This document shows positions 49,707 through 59,410 of a DNA stretch of 64,000 bases, piece after piece (position 1 is the first letter of the stretch; each line of letters opens with the position of its first letter). This DNA is from Candidatus Nitrosymbiomonas proteolyticus. GTDB lineage: Bacteria > Armatimonadota > Fimbriimonadia > Fimbriimonadales > Fimbriimonadaceae. A program made the translations under genes and the position numbers. Below the pieces are notes generated by a model. That model did not search any database, was not told the origin of the DNA, and saw only the letters and a program-made list of their open reading frames with translations. The stretch is taken from the NCBI GenBank assembly GCA_017347465.1, contig AP021858.1, positions 868,001 to 932,000 of the forward strand. The letters are read 5' to 3'.

Positions 49707-50883
49707 GGTGATAAGCCTCCTTCACGCGGGGGTCGTGCGTGGGGATCAGGGAGCCTTGGAGAGCGCTGCGAGCGAACACGAACAGCCAGAGGCATCCCAT
49801 GAAGCCGAACGCTGCAAAGTCGGTCCAGACCACTTCCACCCCGTTCTTGCGGAAGAACGGCGCGACGATCCAGAACACGTCGACAACTCTCATCAAGAGA
49901 ATCCAGCTCGCTATCAGCATCAGCAATCGCGGCACCGCCTTGGTCCGTGGGGCCATCAGCAAGAGGAACGGCGCCAAGAACTGGCCCGCGATGAGGACCA
50001 GTCCCATCGTGTCCCAGCCCATCTTCGTGCGGCTGACGTAGTACGTGATGAACTCGGGCAGGTTCCCAGACCAGATGATGAGGAACTGCGACAGCGAGGT
50101 GTAGGCCCAAAGCAGCGTGAACACGAACATCATGTTGCCGAGGTCCTTGGTGAGCCCCTTGTTGACGATCTCGGCGAAGGGTGCGCGGAGCGCGTTGCGG
50201 CATACGATCCAGTTCATCACCGCGATTGCCGTCAAGGCGCCACCGACCATCAGCCAGGCCCCGAAGATGTGCGAGAACCAGTGCGGGTCGAGCGACATCA
50301 CCCAATCCGTCGTAGCGAGCGTCACGGTCAGAACGAATACGACCAGGCCGGGAGCGCTCAGCGTCGTCCGCCCTTCAGCCAATCGGGTCTCGCCGGTCTT
50401 ATCCTGCTCATGGGACGACTTCCGCAAGATCGCCGACATCCCGAAGAAGATCAGGAAGTAAACGGCGGTTCGCACAAACCAGCCCGTCTCGTTGAGGAAC
50501 CACAGCTTGTATTGGAGCGCAGGGTGGCTTTGCATGAAGGCCGTGTGAGTCCATTCGTAGAGCGTGTGGGTGTTGGCCGCGATGGGGACGAACGCGATTG
50601 CAAGAGCGGCGAACATCATGGGGCTGGACCCAGCTTCGAGCAGCCGCAGAATGCTGAGGCTCCACGCGGCGCGAATGGTGTGGTGAAGCAGCGTGAACCC
50701 AAGGCAGCCGATGGCGAGCAGCATCCAGAAGAGCCAGCCCATCAAGTACGACTGAAGGAAGGTCGTCTTATCGGAAGCGAAGGCGACTCCGCAAAGCACC
50801 CCTAGCCCGACCACGCCAAGAAGCGCAACCGGTGCGAGCTTATCGAATCCCAACGCGCGGGCCGTGTTGTTCGAGAGGTTCAA
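49699..50883 (-). CDS. actF: Alternative Complex III subunit ActF (membrane quinol-binding type)
   Basis: A 394-residue integral membrane protein with ten hydrophobic helices, a relative of NrfD/PsrC membrane subunits and of ActC. Visible marks: FASDKTTFLQSYLMGWLFWMLLAIGCLGF, the HHTIRAAWSLSILRLLE helix, YFLIFFGMSAIL, SLDPHWFSHIFGAWLM and LLWAYTSLSQFLIIWSGNLPEF. It anchors ActE and forms part of the membrane arm that couples quinol oxidation. It overlaps the ActE stop by ATGA and the next gene by 8 bases, indicating one transcription unit for the complex. Confidence 0.92.
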   Translation of the reverse strand: MNLSNNTARALGFDKLAPVALLGVVGLGVLCGVAFASDKTTFLQSYLMGWLFWMLLAIGCLGFTLLHHTIRAAWSLSILRLLEAGSSPMMFAALAIAFVPIAANTHTLYEWTHTAFMQSHPALQYKLWFLNETGWFVRTAVYFLIFFGMSAILRKSSHEQDKTGETRLAEGRTTLSAPGLVVFVLTVTLATTDWVMSLDPHWFSHIFGAWLMVGGALTAIAVMNWIVCRNALRAPFAEIVNKGLTKDLGNMMFVFTLLWAYTSLSQFLIIWSGNLPEFITYYVSRTKMGWDTMGLVLIAGQFLAPFLLLMAPRTKAVPRLLMLIASWILLMRVVDVFWIVAPFFRKNGVEVVWTDFAAFGFMGCLWLFVFARSALQGSLIPTHDPRVKEAYHHA

Positions 50884-51530
50884 CTTCCCCCTCCTGAATC
50901 GGCCCTGTCGAGCGCGCGCCGATCCCTATCGCCGAGCTGCGATGCCTGGGCGTGCTGGCTGAGTTGAAGGGCGCGGATGTACGCGGCGATCGCCCAGCGG
51001 TCGTCGGTTTCGATTCGGTAGCCGTAAGGGTACATGACGCCGTATCCGTTCGTGATCACGTCGAAGAAATGTCCAATCGGCATTTCGCGAAGCCGATCCG
51101 TGTGGTAATTCCCAGGGCTTCTCCGGAGTTCGAGCCCACGCTGCGCGATCATGCCCTTGCCGTCTCCTAGTTGGCCGTGGCACGGAGTGCAGAAAACCTC
51201 AAACCGGTCGCGGCCGCGTCGCAGAATCCGCGCCATGCTCCGCGTGTCGCTGGTCGAAAGCTCCTCGCCTTCGATCTTGAGGGTTTCGGGCAGCCTCGTA
51301 GCAAGCTTTCCGCCCTCATACCCCGTGTTGCGGAGGTCTCGGGGCTTATACTCCCCGACGGCGACCGTGCCCTCGACGGGTGGCCGGTCGCTCCTACCGT
51401 CCGCAAAGAACGCGCTTCCTTGCTGGGGCAAAGCCTTGGGCTGGCGCCACATATCGGTATGGCAACCCGAAGCGAGCCATGCGGCGGCGGTCAGGACGAG
51501 ACAGCCGAGACCAAGCCTTCTTGGGTTCAT
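50880..51530 (-). CDS. actE: Alternative Complex III monoheme cytochrome c subunit ActE
   Basis: A 216-residue lipoprotein (LTAAAWLASGCH, lipobox Cys at about residue 23) with one heme c site, VFCTPCHGQLGDGKGM, and a C-terminal DDRWAIAAYIRALQLS stretch of class I cytochromes c. The axial Met is probably in YGVMYPYGYRI. It accepts electrons from the ActA cytochrome and passes them to the oxidase. It overlaps actD by 4 bases and actF by 4, so all are translationally coupled. Confidence 0.92.
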   Translation of the reverse strand: MNPRRLGLGCLVLTAAAWLASGCHTDMWRQPKALPQQGSAFFADGRSDRPPVEGTVAVGEYKPRDLRNTGYEGGKLATRLPETLKIEGEELSTSDTRSMARILRRGRDRFEVFCTPCHGQLGDGKGMIAQRGLELRRSPGNYHTDRLREMPIGHFFDVITNGYGVMYPYGYRIETDDRWAIAAYIRALQLSQHAQASQLGDRDRRALDRADSGGGS

Positions 51531-52081
51531 TCGCTCACCTCAGAAACCTCCGCCGCGCCCAGGCCCTCCAGAAAAGCGCGGGTCGCCTTGGGGTCGTACT
51601 TCGAGTCAGTCGACTCGATGCAGAGGAAGAACCGATCCCGGCTCGCGCGATCGAAGTGCTTGCCGTTGAAGATCGGATGATGAGGCCTCGGCAATCCGTT
51701 GAGGCCCAGCATGCCGATCACGGCGCCAAACGAAGCGAAAAGCACCATGCATTCAAAGGTTACCGGGATGAACGCGGGCCAGGAGTGCAGGGGCTTGCCG
51801 CCGACGTTGTGCGGGTAGGCGATCACCGACACCCAATACTGTAGGCCGTAACCCGAAAGCGCCCCCACAACGCCCGCGAGAAAGATGATCCACTTCACGC
51901 GGTGATCCTCGCGGTCGACCGCGTCGGCCAGCCCGTGGACGGGAAACGGCGAGTAGGCTTCGAAGTCACGGTAGCCTTCGCCCCGCGTTTTCTTTGCCGC
52001 ATCGAGGATCTGCTCGGGGGTCTCGAACTCGGCAAGGAGTCCGTAGGCCTTGGGAGTTGTGGCTTCGGCGTGATGGCTCAT
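51527..52081 (-). CDS. actD: Alternative Complex III subunit ActD (DUF3341)
   Basis: A 184-residue protein of the DUF3341 family. The N-terminal cytosolic part (YGLLAEFETPEQILDAAKKTRGEGYRDFEAYSPFPVHGL, here in pieces) is followed by two membrane helices (WIIFLAGVVGALSGYGLQYWV and PAFIPVTFECMVLFASFGAVIGML) joined by the GGKPLHSWP loop. This arrangement and the position between ActC and ActE define ActD. Role in the complex is structural; no cofactor motif is seen. The start at 52081 is 27 bases after actC. Confidence 0.92.
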   Translation of the reverse strand: MSHHAEATTPKAYGLLAEFETPEQILDAAKKTRGEGYRDFEAYSPFPVHGLADAVDREDHRVKWIIFLAGVVGALSGYGLQYWVSVIAYPHNVGGKPLHSWPAFIPVTFECMVLFASFGAVIGMLGLNGLPRPHHPIFNGKHFDRASRDRFFLCIESTDSKYDPKATRAFLEGLGAAEVSEVSE

Positions 52082-52108
52082 CGTCTTGCCCTCCTTCGAG
52101 TCTTTGGG

Positions 52109-53542
52109 CTACTCATGGTGCCCTCCTGCTGCCGCCGCTGTGCCTTCTTTTTGGGCGTGAGCCTCGAGCTTCTGCCTGTGCAGGAGGTCCTTCATCTCAA
52201 AAATGTTGATCGCGGGCAAGAACCGAACGAACAGCCACATCATGAAGAAGAAGAACCCGACCGTCCCGAAGAACATCGTGAAGTCGAACACCGTCGGCGT
52301 ATAGTGGCCCCACGACGAAGGCAAGTAGTCGCGGTGGAGGCTCATTGGGATGATGACGAACCGTTCGAGCCACATTCCTATGCTGACGATGATCGAGATC
52401 ACCATCAGCGCGCCGAGACTCTTGCGGACTCTGGGATGCCAAAGCGGTTGGATCGCAACGAAGTTGCAGGCCCAAAGGGCGAAGTAGAGCGGTGCGTATG
52501 GGCCTCGCAAGCGGGTTTCCATCAACTGCAATTCTGCGGGGCTGCCGCTGTAATAGGCGTAAAACACCTCGCACAGGTAGCCGTAGCACACGATCATGCC
52601 GGTCGCCAGCATGATCTTCGCCATCCAGTCGAAGTGCTTCAGCGTGACGATATGGTCGAGCTTGTACTGCTTCCGGATGGGGATCGCCAGGATCATGACC
52701 ATCGCGAATCCGGCGAACACCGCGCCCGCGACGAAGTACGGCGGGAACAGCGTGACGTTCCATCCGGGGACGATCGAAATCGCAAAGTCGAGGGACACGA
52801 TGGAGTGAACGGACAGCACGAGCGGAGTCGAGAGCCCTGCCAAGATCAGGTACGCGGTCTCATATCTCTGCCAGTGCCGCGAAGAGCCTCGCCATCCCAG
52901 CGCGACCATCCCGAAGGTCTTTTGCGCAATCGGTTTCATCGCCTTGTCCCGAAGCGTCGCGAAGTCGGGAATCAGACCCACGAACCAGAAGAGCAACGAG
53001 ACCGTAAAGTAGGTCGAGACCGCAAACACGTCCCAGATGAGCGGGCTGCGGAACTGCGGCCAGAGAGCCAGCCAGTTCGGGTAAGGGAAGAGCCAATAGG
53101 CCGCGACCCAAGGGCGTCCCGTATGCAGCAACGGGAACATCCCCGCGCACATGACCGCGAACAGCGTCATCGCCTCGGCGAACCGGTTGATCGAGTTCCT
53201 CCATTGCTGCCGCATGAGGAGCAGGATCGCGGAGATGAGCGTTCCGGCATGGCCGATGCCGATCCACCACACGAAATTGATGATCGGAAACGCCCACGAA
53301 ACGGGTTGGTTGTTGCCCCAAATCCCGATGCCCATGTAGAGGAGCCAGGCGACGGTCAGCATCAGCATGTTGACCATCAAGAACGCGATCCCGGCGACGA
53401 TCAGCCACTCCTTCCCGTGCCGGGTCTGATCCAGCACCACGTTCCCGATCGAGTCTTCGATCGACTGGTAGGTCTGCTCGCCGACGATCAACTGCGTCGT
53501 CTGCTGTTCGAAGTCCGTTTCAGGCGGCGTTTTAAGGGCCAT
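52109..53542 (-). CDS. actC: Alternative Complex III subunit ActC (NrfD/PsrC-like)
   Basis: A 477-residue membrane protein with ten helices of the NrfD/PsrC type, the main quinol-binding arm of the complex. Features: WLIVAGIAFLMVNMLMLTVAWLLYMG, NFVWWIGIGHAGTLISAILLL, FPYPNWLALWPQFRSPLIWDV, LDFAISIVPGWNVTLFPPYFVAGAVFAG and FVIIPMSLHRDYLPSSW (given in short pieces). The HAGTLIS and SIVPGWNVT stretches are typical of ActC. It begins in a one-base overlap with the actB stop and ends 27 bases before actD. Electrons from quinol enter the ActB Fe-S clusters through this subunit. Confidence 0.94.
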   Translation of the reverse strand: MALKTPPETDFEQQTTQLIVGEQTYQSIEDSIGNVVLDQTRHGKEWLIVAGIAFLMVNMLMLTVAWLLYMGIGIWGNNQPVSWAFPIINFVWWIGIGHAGTLISAILLLMRQQWRNSINRFAEAMTLFAVMCAGMFPLLHTGRPWVAAYWLFPYPNWLALWPQFRSPLIWDVFAVSTYFTVSLLFWFVGLIPDFATLRDKAMKPIAQKTFGMVALGWRGSSRHWQRYETAYLILAGLSTPLVLSVHSIVSLDFAISIVPGWNVTLFPPYFVAGAVFAGFAMVMILAIPIRKQYKLDHIVTLKHFDWMAKIMLATGMIVCYGYLCEVFYAYYSGSPAELQLMETRLRGPYAPLYFALWACNFVAIQPLWHPRVRKSLGALMVISIIVSIGMWLERFVIIPMSLHRDYLPSSWGHYTPTVFDFTMFFGTVGFFFFMMWLFVRFLPAINIFEMKDLLHRQKLEAHAQKEGTAAAAGGHHE

Positions 53543-56500
53543 CAGCTAGCTCCACGCTCCGACAGGGTGTTCGAGGGGTTCGTGACTTTGGCGAGATACG
53601 TGGTCCGCGGCCGCGTGTTCAGGTCGGCAAGCAAACCGTAACTTCTTGGATCGCTCCTGAGCTTCGTGACGCGGCTCGCTGGGTCGGAAAGGTCGCCAAA
53701 GACGATCGCTTGGGTGGGGCAAGCCTGCTGGCACGCGGTGACGATGTCGCCGTCCTTGAGGGGGGCACCGGTGCGCTTCGATTCGATCCGCGCCGAGTTG
53801 ATTCGCTGGACGCAAAACGTACACTTCTCCATGACGCCTCGGCCTCGAACCGTCACATCGGGGTTGTTGAGAAGCCGCAAGGTCGGAGCGTCTCGCCCAA
53901 GCTTGTCGGTGGTCTTGTCGGCGAAGTTCAAGTAGTTGAACCTTCTGACTTTGTAGGGGCAGTTGTTGGAGCAGTACCTTGTCCCGACGCACCTGTTGTA
54001 GACCATCTGGTTGAGGCCCTCCTTGCTGTGCGTCGTGGCGGCGACTGGGCAAACTGGCTCGCAAGGGGCGTTTTCGCAGTGCATACAAGGCAGGGGCTGA
54101 AAGAGCGTCTGTTCCGGAGCGTCGGGTGAGCCCTTGTAGTACCGATCCACGCGAATCCAATGCATCTCGCGTCCTCTCTGCACCTGCGTCTTCCCGACGC
54201 TGGGGATGTTGTTCTCGGCTTGGCAGGCGATCGTGCAGGCGTTGCAGCCGATGCAAAGCGAGAGGTCGATCGACATCGCCCACTTGTGGCCGTCGTACTC
54301 GAACTCGCCCTCCGGATACAGCGAGTCGAAATGACCCTCGTGAACGTACTCCGGCGCGAGCGAGGGTTTCGCCTGAAACTCGGCGACGGTGCCGGAGCGG
54401 ATGATGTCCTTCCCCTCCATCGAGTGGTGGACTTGAACCGACGCGAGCGGCACCTTGCCCTCCAGTTTGACGACGGCGACCCGCGTCCCTACCCCCGGCG
54501 AAGCAGGGTTCATCAGCAGGAAAGCGTTGAATCCGCGCGGGCCGTCTGAAGTCACCCACATGCCGCCCGCCTTCCGACCGTAACCCATGTGGACGACGAC
54601 CGTTTCGTCCGGGATTCCCGGCATCACGAAGAGCGCGGCCTCCTCCTTGCGATTTTGAACACTGATGGAGACCTTGTCCTCCGTGCCAGCGCCGATCCGT
54701 TCGGCCATCGCGGGACCGACGTATACCGCGTTATCCCACGTCAGCGACGACATCGGCTTGGGGAGCTCTTGCAGCCAAGGGTTGTTCGCGAACCTGCCGT
54801 CCAGGACGGTGGGATCGGGCAAAACGATCAACTCGAAGCCGGACGGCAGCGCAGGCGGAAGTTCGAGGGCTTCGAAGTTCGGTTCGACCTGCTCGGACCC
54901 GAACTCGCTCCCAGGGAGCACGCCCTTTTCCAGCATCGCTTGGAACCGGTCCTCGCCCTGAACCCCCGCAAAACCGTGGACCTCTTTGACGACCTCCCGC
55001 GCGGTGCGATGGCTGCCGAGGAGCCCCTCGATGAACTCGATTTCGGAAAATGAATGATAGAGCGGCGCAATCAAGGGCTGCTGCAACACCTTGCTGCCGT
55101 CGTATCCGAGCCCATCTCCCCAGGACTCGAGGTAGTGCGAAAGGGGTAACTCCCACCGGCAAAGCTCCGAGGTTTCGTTAGCGTGAGAGGTGAGGTGTGC
55201 CGTAAAAGGAGCCGCTTCGAGCAATCGCCCGAGGCTCGATCCTCCCGGTAGCGTGTATGCGGGGTTGCCTCCCAGAATGAAAACCGCGTCAATCGGGTTC
55301 TGCCTCGCCGCGCGCTGCAAGCCCGACACCCCATCGGCGCTCGCGTCTTCCGCGAAATCGAGGGGTTGGGTGTACCGTACCGTGGTCCCGACGTTGCCCA
55401 AATGAACATTGATCGCCTGCGCGAGCGCATGGACCATCGGGCGGTGATGCAGCCCAGGCACTACGACACACCGGCCGCGCGCAGCCTGAAGCTGAGCGGC
55501 GAGTTTCTCGATCCATTCACCCGACTTCGGGGGAGTGTCGCCCGGCGCTACAGGAATCCCCAGCCGAACCGCCAGCGTGCGCAAGAACGGTTCCACGAGG
55601 GTGGGCTTCAAAGCCAGCACTTCGTCTGCTGCGGCGCTCGTGACGCTCGGCGCGCATTGGATTGCGAACATGCGGTTTAGCTTGGAGGCGTCCGTCCCCT
55701 GGGGCGCGCGCCTCGAACTGAACTCGCGGGCATAGCGTACGGCGCCCGGACCAAGATAAAGGAAGTCCGAATCGACCGAGAGAATTACGTCCGCGCCGCG
55801 GAAATCGTAGACCGCGTTAAGCTTGCGATCGAACAGCAAGTCGTTCCCGTACAGCACGTTCATCGGGGCCAGCGGGTCATAAGCGACCCATTTGGCTTCG
55901 GGGAACGCCTGCAAGAACTTCTGAATCTGGGCGTGATACGATGGCGAAACGACCGACTCGGTCAGCAAGACCACGCCTTGCCCGTTTTTCTCCTTGGCGA
56001 CCTGAAGTTGAGCCCTCGCCTCCTTCCAAAACTGGTCCCACGAGGCGGTCGACCGGCCCCGTTGAACCGCCTTGAGCCGATCCGGGTCATAAAGGTCATA
56101 CAGCGAAGCCTGGCAGAAAACGTCGGACGAGCCCAGGCTGCCGGAATGCTCCGGGTTCCCCTCGACCTTCATGGGCCTCCCCTCGCGGCTCTCGACGACG
56201 AGACCCATCGCCGCCCCCTGGGAGACGAAGGAGGTCGCGTATCGCTTGCGGACGCCGGGCACGGAGTCCTCGGGCTGCTTGACGAACGGGACGATCTGTT
56301 CCTTGGGAAGCCTTCGGCAGCCCGCGAGGCTGGCCATGAGCGTCGCCGCGCCCATGAACTTCATGAAGTTGCGACGGTCGAGTTCGAAAAGGCTGGAGCG
56401 CTCGGGAAACTCGTCTTCGAGCCACTTCTCGTATTCGGGCGAGTTGGCCACCTGCTCGAAGCTCCGCCAAAAGCCATCGACCTGGCCGCTTTTCAGCAGC

Positions 56501-56547
56501 TTTCGAGCCTTCTGCAACCACATTCTCTTGCTCTCGCCGTTCTCCAT
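53542..56547 (-). CDS. actB: Alternative Complex III subunit ActB (molybdopterin-like and Fe-S domains)
   Basis: A 1001-residue two-part subunit. An N-terminal TAT-like signal, RRNFMKFMGAA, is followed by a lipobox-like SLAGC. The molybdopterin-oxidoreductase-like domain occupies residues to about 740 (AVRYAREFSSRR, VVVPGLHHRPM); in ACIII it has lost the cofactor. The C-terminal domain carries four-Cys clusters of ferredoxin type: CIGCNACTIAC, CMHCENAPCEPVC, CVGTRYCSNNC and CTFCVQ with CQQACP. Start at 56547 (MENGESKRM) is preferred to a frame reaching 56583 because a GAGGA lies nine bases upstream and the longer start would overlap actA by 22 bases. It overlaps actC by one base. It relays electrons from quinol to the ActA hemes. 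Confidence 0.94.
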   Translation of the reverse strand: MENGESKRMWLQKARKLLKSGQVDGFWRSFEQVANSPEYEKWLEDEFPERSSLFELDRRNFMKFMGAATLMASLAGCRRLPKEQIVPFVKQPEDSVPGVRKRYATSFVSQGAAMGLVVESREGRPMKVEGNPEHSGSLGSSDVFCQASLYDLYDPDRLKAVQRGRSTASWDQFWKEARAQLQVAKEKNGQGVVLLTESVVSPSYHAQIQKFLQAFPEAKWVAYDPLAPMNVLYGNDLLFDRKLNAVYDFRGADVILSVDSDFLYLGPGAVRYAREFSSRRAPQGTDASKLNRMFAIQCAPSVTSAAADEVLALKPTLVEPFLRTLAVRLGIPVAPGDTPPKSGEWIEKLAAQLQAARGRCVVVPGLHHRPMVHALAQAINVHLGNVGTTVRYTQPLDFAEDASADGVSGLQRAARQNPIDAVFILGGNPAYTLPGGSSLGRLLEAAPFTAHLTSHANETSELCRWELPLSHYLESWGDGLGYDGSKVLQQPLIAPLYHSFSEIEFIEGLLGSHRTAREVVKEVHGFAGVQGEDRFQAMLEKGVLPGSEFGSEQVEPNFEALELPPALPSGFELIVLPDPTVLDGRFANNPWLQELPKPMSSLTWDNAVYVGPAMAERIGAGTEDKVSISVQNRKEEAALFVMPGIPDETVVVHMGYGRKAGGMWVTSDGPRGFNAFLLMNPASPGVGTRVAVVKLEGKVPLASVQVHHSMEGKDIIRSGTVAEFQAKPSLAPEYVHEGHFDSLYPEGEFEYDGHKWAMSIDLSLCIGCNACTIACQAENNIPSVGKTQVQRGREMHWIRVDRYYKGSPDAPEQTLFQPLPCMHCENAPCEPVCPVAATTHSKEGLNQMVYNRCVGTRYCSNNCPYKVRRFNYLNFADKTTDKLGRDAPTLRLLNNPDVTVRGRGVMEKCTFCVQRINSARIESKRTGAPLKDGDIVTACQQACPTQAIVFGDLSDPASRVTKLRSDPRSYGLLADLNTRPRTTYLAKVTNPSNTLSERGAS

Positions 56548-56561
56548 CCCTGGTGTCCTCG

Positions 56562-57311
56562 TTACCTGTGGCAAATCCAACAATCCATGAGTTGCTGTTT
56601 CTTCACGCCCAGGCGCTCCACCTGCTGCTCTCCGTTTCGGACTTGCTCGGCGGTCGGAACCGTGGTTTTGTCGTTGAGTAGGTTGAACTCCCTCGTGGAG
56701 AGTTGCTCGCCCCTTCGCTGCTTGTCGTAAAGATCGAACACGCGCTCCGCGGGAGAAGCGCCCCGCCCCTCTTCTCCTTCAACATAGAGATACTTCTCGG
56801 GGTTGCGATGGCACTCCAAGCACCACGACATCGATAGGTCACGGCCCTTCGCGGTCATCTGCATCTTCGTAACGGCCCCGTGGCACTCGTTGCAGCTCAC
56901 CCCTCGGGCGATGTGGATGCTGTGGTTGAAGTAGACGAACTCGGGGACCTTATTGACCTTGTTCCAGACGAGCGACTCCCCGGTCTCGTAGCTTTGGCGC
57001 AGCGGCTCGAGCAGCGGGCTGTTCAGCCAAATCTGTGAGTGACAGGACATACATGTCTCTGTGGGGGGCACCCCCGCCACGGGGCTTTTCTCGACGGACG
57101 TGTGACAGTATCGGCAGTCGATCCCGAGTTCGAAGGCGTGGTGTTTGTGGCTGAAAAAGACCGGCTGATCGACGGCGACCCCGACATTCGTGTTAGCGGA
57201 CGACCTCGTGAACGTGCTGCCCGCGTAAAGCACCCCGAAGGGCAAGATGGCAGCGGTTATAAGGCTCAGCTTGGCAAGGGTGTTGGCACCCGAACTAAAA
57301 ACCTGCGGCAT
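56562..57311 (-). CDS. actA: Alternative Complex III pentaheme cytochrome c subunit ActA
   Basis: A 249-residue exported or anchored cytochrome with five heme c sites: CRYCH, CMSCH, CNECH, CLECH and CWICH. An N-terminal hydrophobic helix (ITAAILPFGVLYAG) anchors it. His residues before the first site (FFSHKHHAFELGI) and in FNHSIHIARGV provide distal ligands. Five hemes is the number typical of ActA. It is the first gene of the respiratory operon (actABCDEF onwards) and lies 118 bases downstream of the cox15-ctaB gene, which reads the same way. It delivers electrons to ActE and so to the oxidase. Confidence 0.94.
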   Translation of the reverse strand: MPQVFSSGANTLAKLSLITAAILPFGVLYAGSTFTRSSANTNVGVAVDQPVFFSHKHHAFELGIDCRYCHTSVEKSPVAGVPPTETCMSCHSQIWLNSPLLEPLRQSYETGESLVWNKVNKVPEFVYFNHSIHIARGVSCNECHGAVTKMQMTAKGRDLSMSWCLECHRNPEKYLYVEGEEGRGASPAERVFDLYDKQRRGEQLSTREFNLLNDKTTVPTAEQVRNGEQQVERLGVKKQQLMDCWICHR

Positions 57312-57429
57312 CGACCCGGATCTCCCGACTCCGCTCCGGGGCGTCCGAAACGACGCCCGCGAATTCAGCGGAGTTCACGGCAAAGAACTATGGCACAGGG
57401 TTCAGCGTATACGCAACTGTCCAGTATGT

Positions 57430-59301
57430 TCAGCCAACCCATGTTCGATCGATCGCTAACGTTGCGAACAGCAGCGCCAGGTACACCATTGAATACTTAA
57501 AAAGAAACAATGCCTCTCTCCGGACGGGCCGGCGATAGAGCCTGGCGCAGAGCCAAAGGAGCCCGGCGTTCAGGATCAGCGCTGCAGGAAGGTAGCTGGG
57601 GCCGACCCTTGGGTCGAGGAGCGGCAACGCGCTCACAAGGGTCGTAAGAACGGCGTACAAGGCAATCTGAAGGATCGTGGCGCGATCCCCCCGAACGACC
57701 GGCAGCATCGGCACGCCCGCCGCCGCGTAGTCGTCCTTGATCAGAATCGCCAGCGCCCAAAAATGAACCGGCGTCCAAACGAAGATCAACGCGAACAGCA
57801 CCCAAGCAAAAAAGTTGAGGTCACCCGTCACGGCGGCCCAACCCACGAGCGGCGGAAACGAACCGGCTGCGCCCCCGACCACGATGTTGTGCCACGTGCG
57901 CCGCTTGAGCATGAGCGTGTAGATGAACACGTAAAACAAGAGTCCGGCCATGGCAAGGCTGGCCGCCAGCAAGTTTGCGCCCGACCAAAGAATCAAGAAA
58001 GAGGCGACTGCCGCAAAGAAACCGAAGTATAGGGCGTTGATCGGCGGGATCACTTCGGTCACGGTGGGCCGGGTCGCTGTGCGTGCCATCTCGCGGTCGA
58101 TGTCGCGGTCGACGAACATATTGATCGCGTTCGCCGCGCCGGCGGCCAAGTAGCCTCCGATGGCGACCGAGAGGAACAAGGGCCAGCCGGGCCAGCCGCC
58201 GTTCGCCATCAGCGCAGCCATCAATGTCGTGAAGAGAAGAAGGCTGATGACGCGCGGCTTCGTAAGTGCCACGTAGGCGCGCGCCAACTCCCCGAGGTTC
58301 TTTGCTCCAGGGCGTTCACGCTCGCCGCTATCGAGGTCAGCAGGTTCTGAGGTCAATGAGGTCAGTCCCAACAGTACGAAGGCCACCCACAGTGCGTCGG
58401 CGATCGCCAGGTGGACCAACTGCATCCAAACCGGCGCCAGCAGGATAACGTTCATCATACCGACGAAGAGTTGGGTGACGAAAAGGCCCACCAGCGCGCT
58501 CGCGTACCTGGGGGCTCCGTACCTCGGGCGCGAATGGCTCAACGCGACCGAGACCAAGACCACCAGTACCCCCACCGAAACCGCGATCAGCGGGTGGAGC
58601 AGCCTCAGCCTCACAAGGAAATGGGCGGTGGAAGAGAAATCGGCCGTGAGTCCCTCGGTGAGCGTTTGAGCGGGGAAAAGGGTGTCCCCCAAAGCAGTTA
58701 CCGCCCCACTGACTCCAAGCAAGAGGATGGCTGCGGCCCCCAGAAGGACTCCGAACCCGGCCGCGCCCTGCCCCCGGAACTTCGGCGTCGCGCCCGTCTT
58801 CGCCCAAAAAGCGGTCGCCACCATTGCCGCCAGCAGCAAGAACGTGTTGCAGAGGTGAACCGCCATATAGACGGCCCGGTGAACGGAGTCGTTGTCGCCC
58901 ACCAACCCTTGCTTGACGAGGATCGCCCCGATTCCCGCCTCGATCATCATGAAGACGAACGTGAGGATCGCTCCCAGACGGGAAGGGTGCCTTCGAGGAA
59001 GCCATCGAAAGGCAAGGAAGACCAAACCGATCGAGAGCAGCCCCGCGATCCCACTCGTGACGCGGTGTGTGAACTCGATCAGCATCTCGGCCGAGGGGTT
59101 GAGTGGAACAAAGACCCCGTCGCACTTCGGCCAGTGGGCGCCGCAACCATCCCCGGAGTGGGTGGCCCGAACGAACGCGCCGAACACGATCACGGCGATG
59201 GTGTAAAGAACGCTAGCCCACGCCAGCCGGGCGAAGCGTTTGGGTCCGGGGTCGACCGGGTTGGGGGTCGAATTCCCCCCTGACAGGCTCACTGAGGACA
59301 T
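57430..59301 (-). CDS. fused heme A synthase (COX15/CtaA) and heme O synthase (CtaB)
   Basis: A ~623-residue fusion that makes heme A for the oxidase encoded downstream. The N-terminal half is COX15-like: FVRATHSGDGC followed by GAHWPKCDG (two Cys in the first loop), EFTHRVTSG (heme ligand His), a later VHLCNTFLLLA and the HPLIAV and QLVHLAIAD segments. The C-terminal half (from about residue 340) is UbiA-type protoheme farnesyltransferase CtaB: NMFVDRDIDREMARTATRP, the NxxxD-x3-D motif, and LIKDDYAAAG with the second Asp pair. The open frame reaches 59376, but ATG at 59301 (MSSVSLSGG) better fits the family; no strong RBS is visible at either. Gene symbols for the halves are ctaA and ctaB. 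Confidence 0.9.
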   Translation of the reverse strand: MSSVSLSGGNSTPNPVDPGPKRFARLAWASVLYTIAVIVFGAFVRATHSGDGCGAHWPKCDGVFVPLNPSAEMLIEFTHRVTSGIAGLLSIGLVFLAFRWLPRRHPSRLGAILTFVFMMIEAGIGAILVKQGLVGDNDSVHRAVYMAVHLCNTFLLLAAMVATAFWAKTGATPKFRGQGAAGFGVLLGAAAILLLGVSGAVTALGDTLFPAQTLTEGLTADFSSTAHFLVRLRLLHPLIAVSVGVLVVLVSVALSHSRPRYGAPRYASALVGLFVTQLFVGMMNVILLAPVWMQLVHLAIADALWVAFVLLGLTSLTSEPADLDSGERERPGAKNLGELARAYVALTKPRVISLLLFTTLMAALMANGGWPGWPLFLSVAIGGYLAAGAANAINMFVDRDIDREMARTATRPTVTEVIPPINALYFGFFAAVASFLILWSGANLLAASLAMAGLLFYVFIYTLMLKRRTWHNIVVGGAAGSFPPLVGWAAVTGDLNFFAWVLFALIFVWTPVHFWALAILIKDDYAAAGVPMLPVVRGDRATILQIALYAVLTTLVSALPLLDPRVGPSYLPAALILNAGLLWLCARLYRRPVRREALFLFKYSMVYLALLFATLAIDRTWVG

Positions 59302-59410
59302 CTCTTTTGCGCCCGACGCCCCCACAGCGCGAGCGGTCAAAGGATACCTTGATGTAAGGGATGTCGGCTTACACATCGAAGGGGCGCATCGGGTACTCTC
59401 TCCTCACTCC

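Noticed and set aside
51902-53641. Long + strand open frame of 579 codons opposite actC
   Set aside because: It lies antisense to a well-supported membrane gene and its translation is Arg/Asp/Glu/His-rich without domain pattern; it is a codon-bias shadow.
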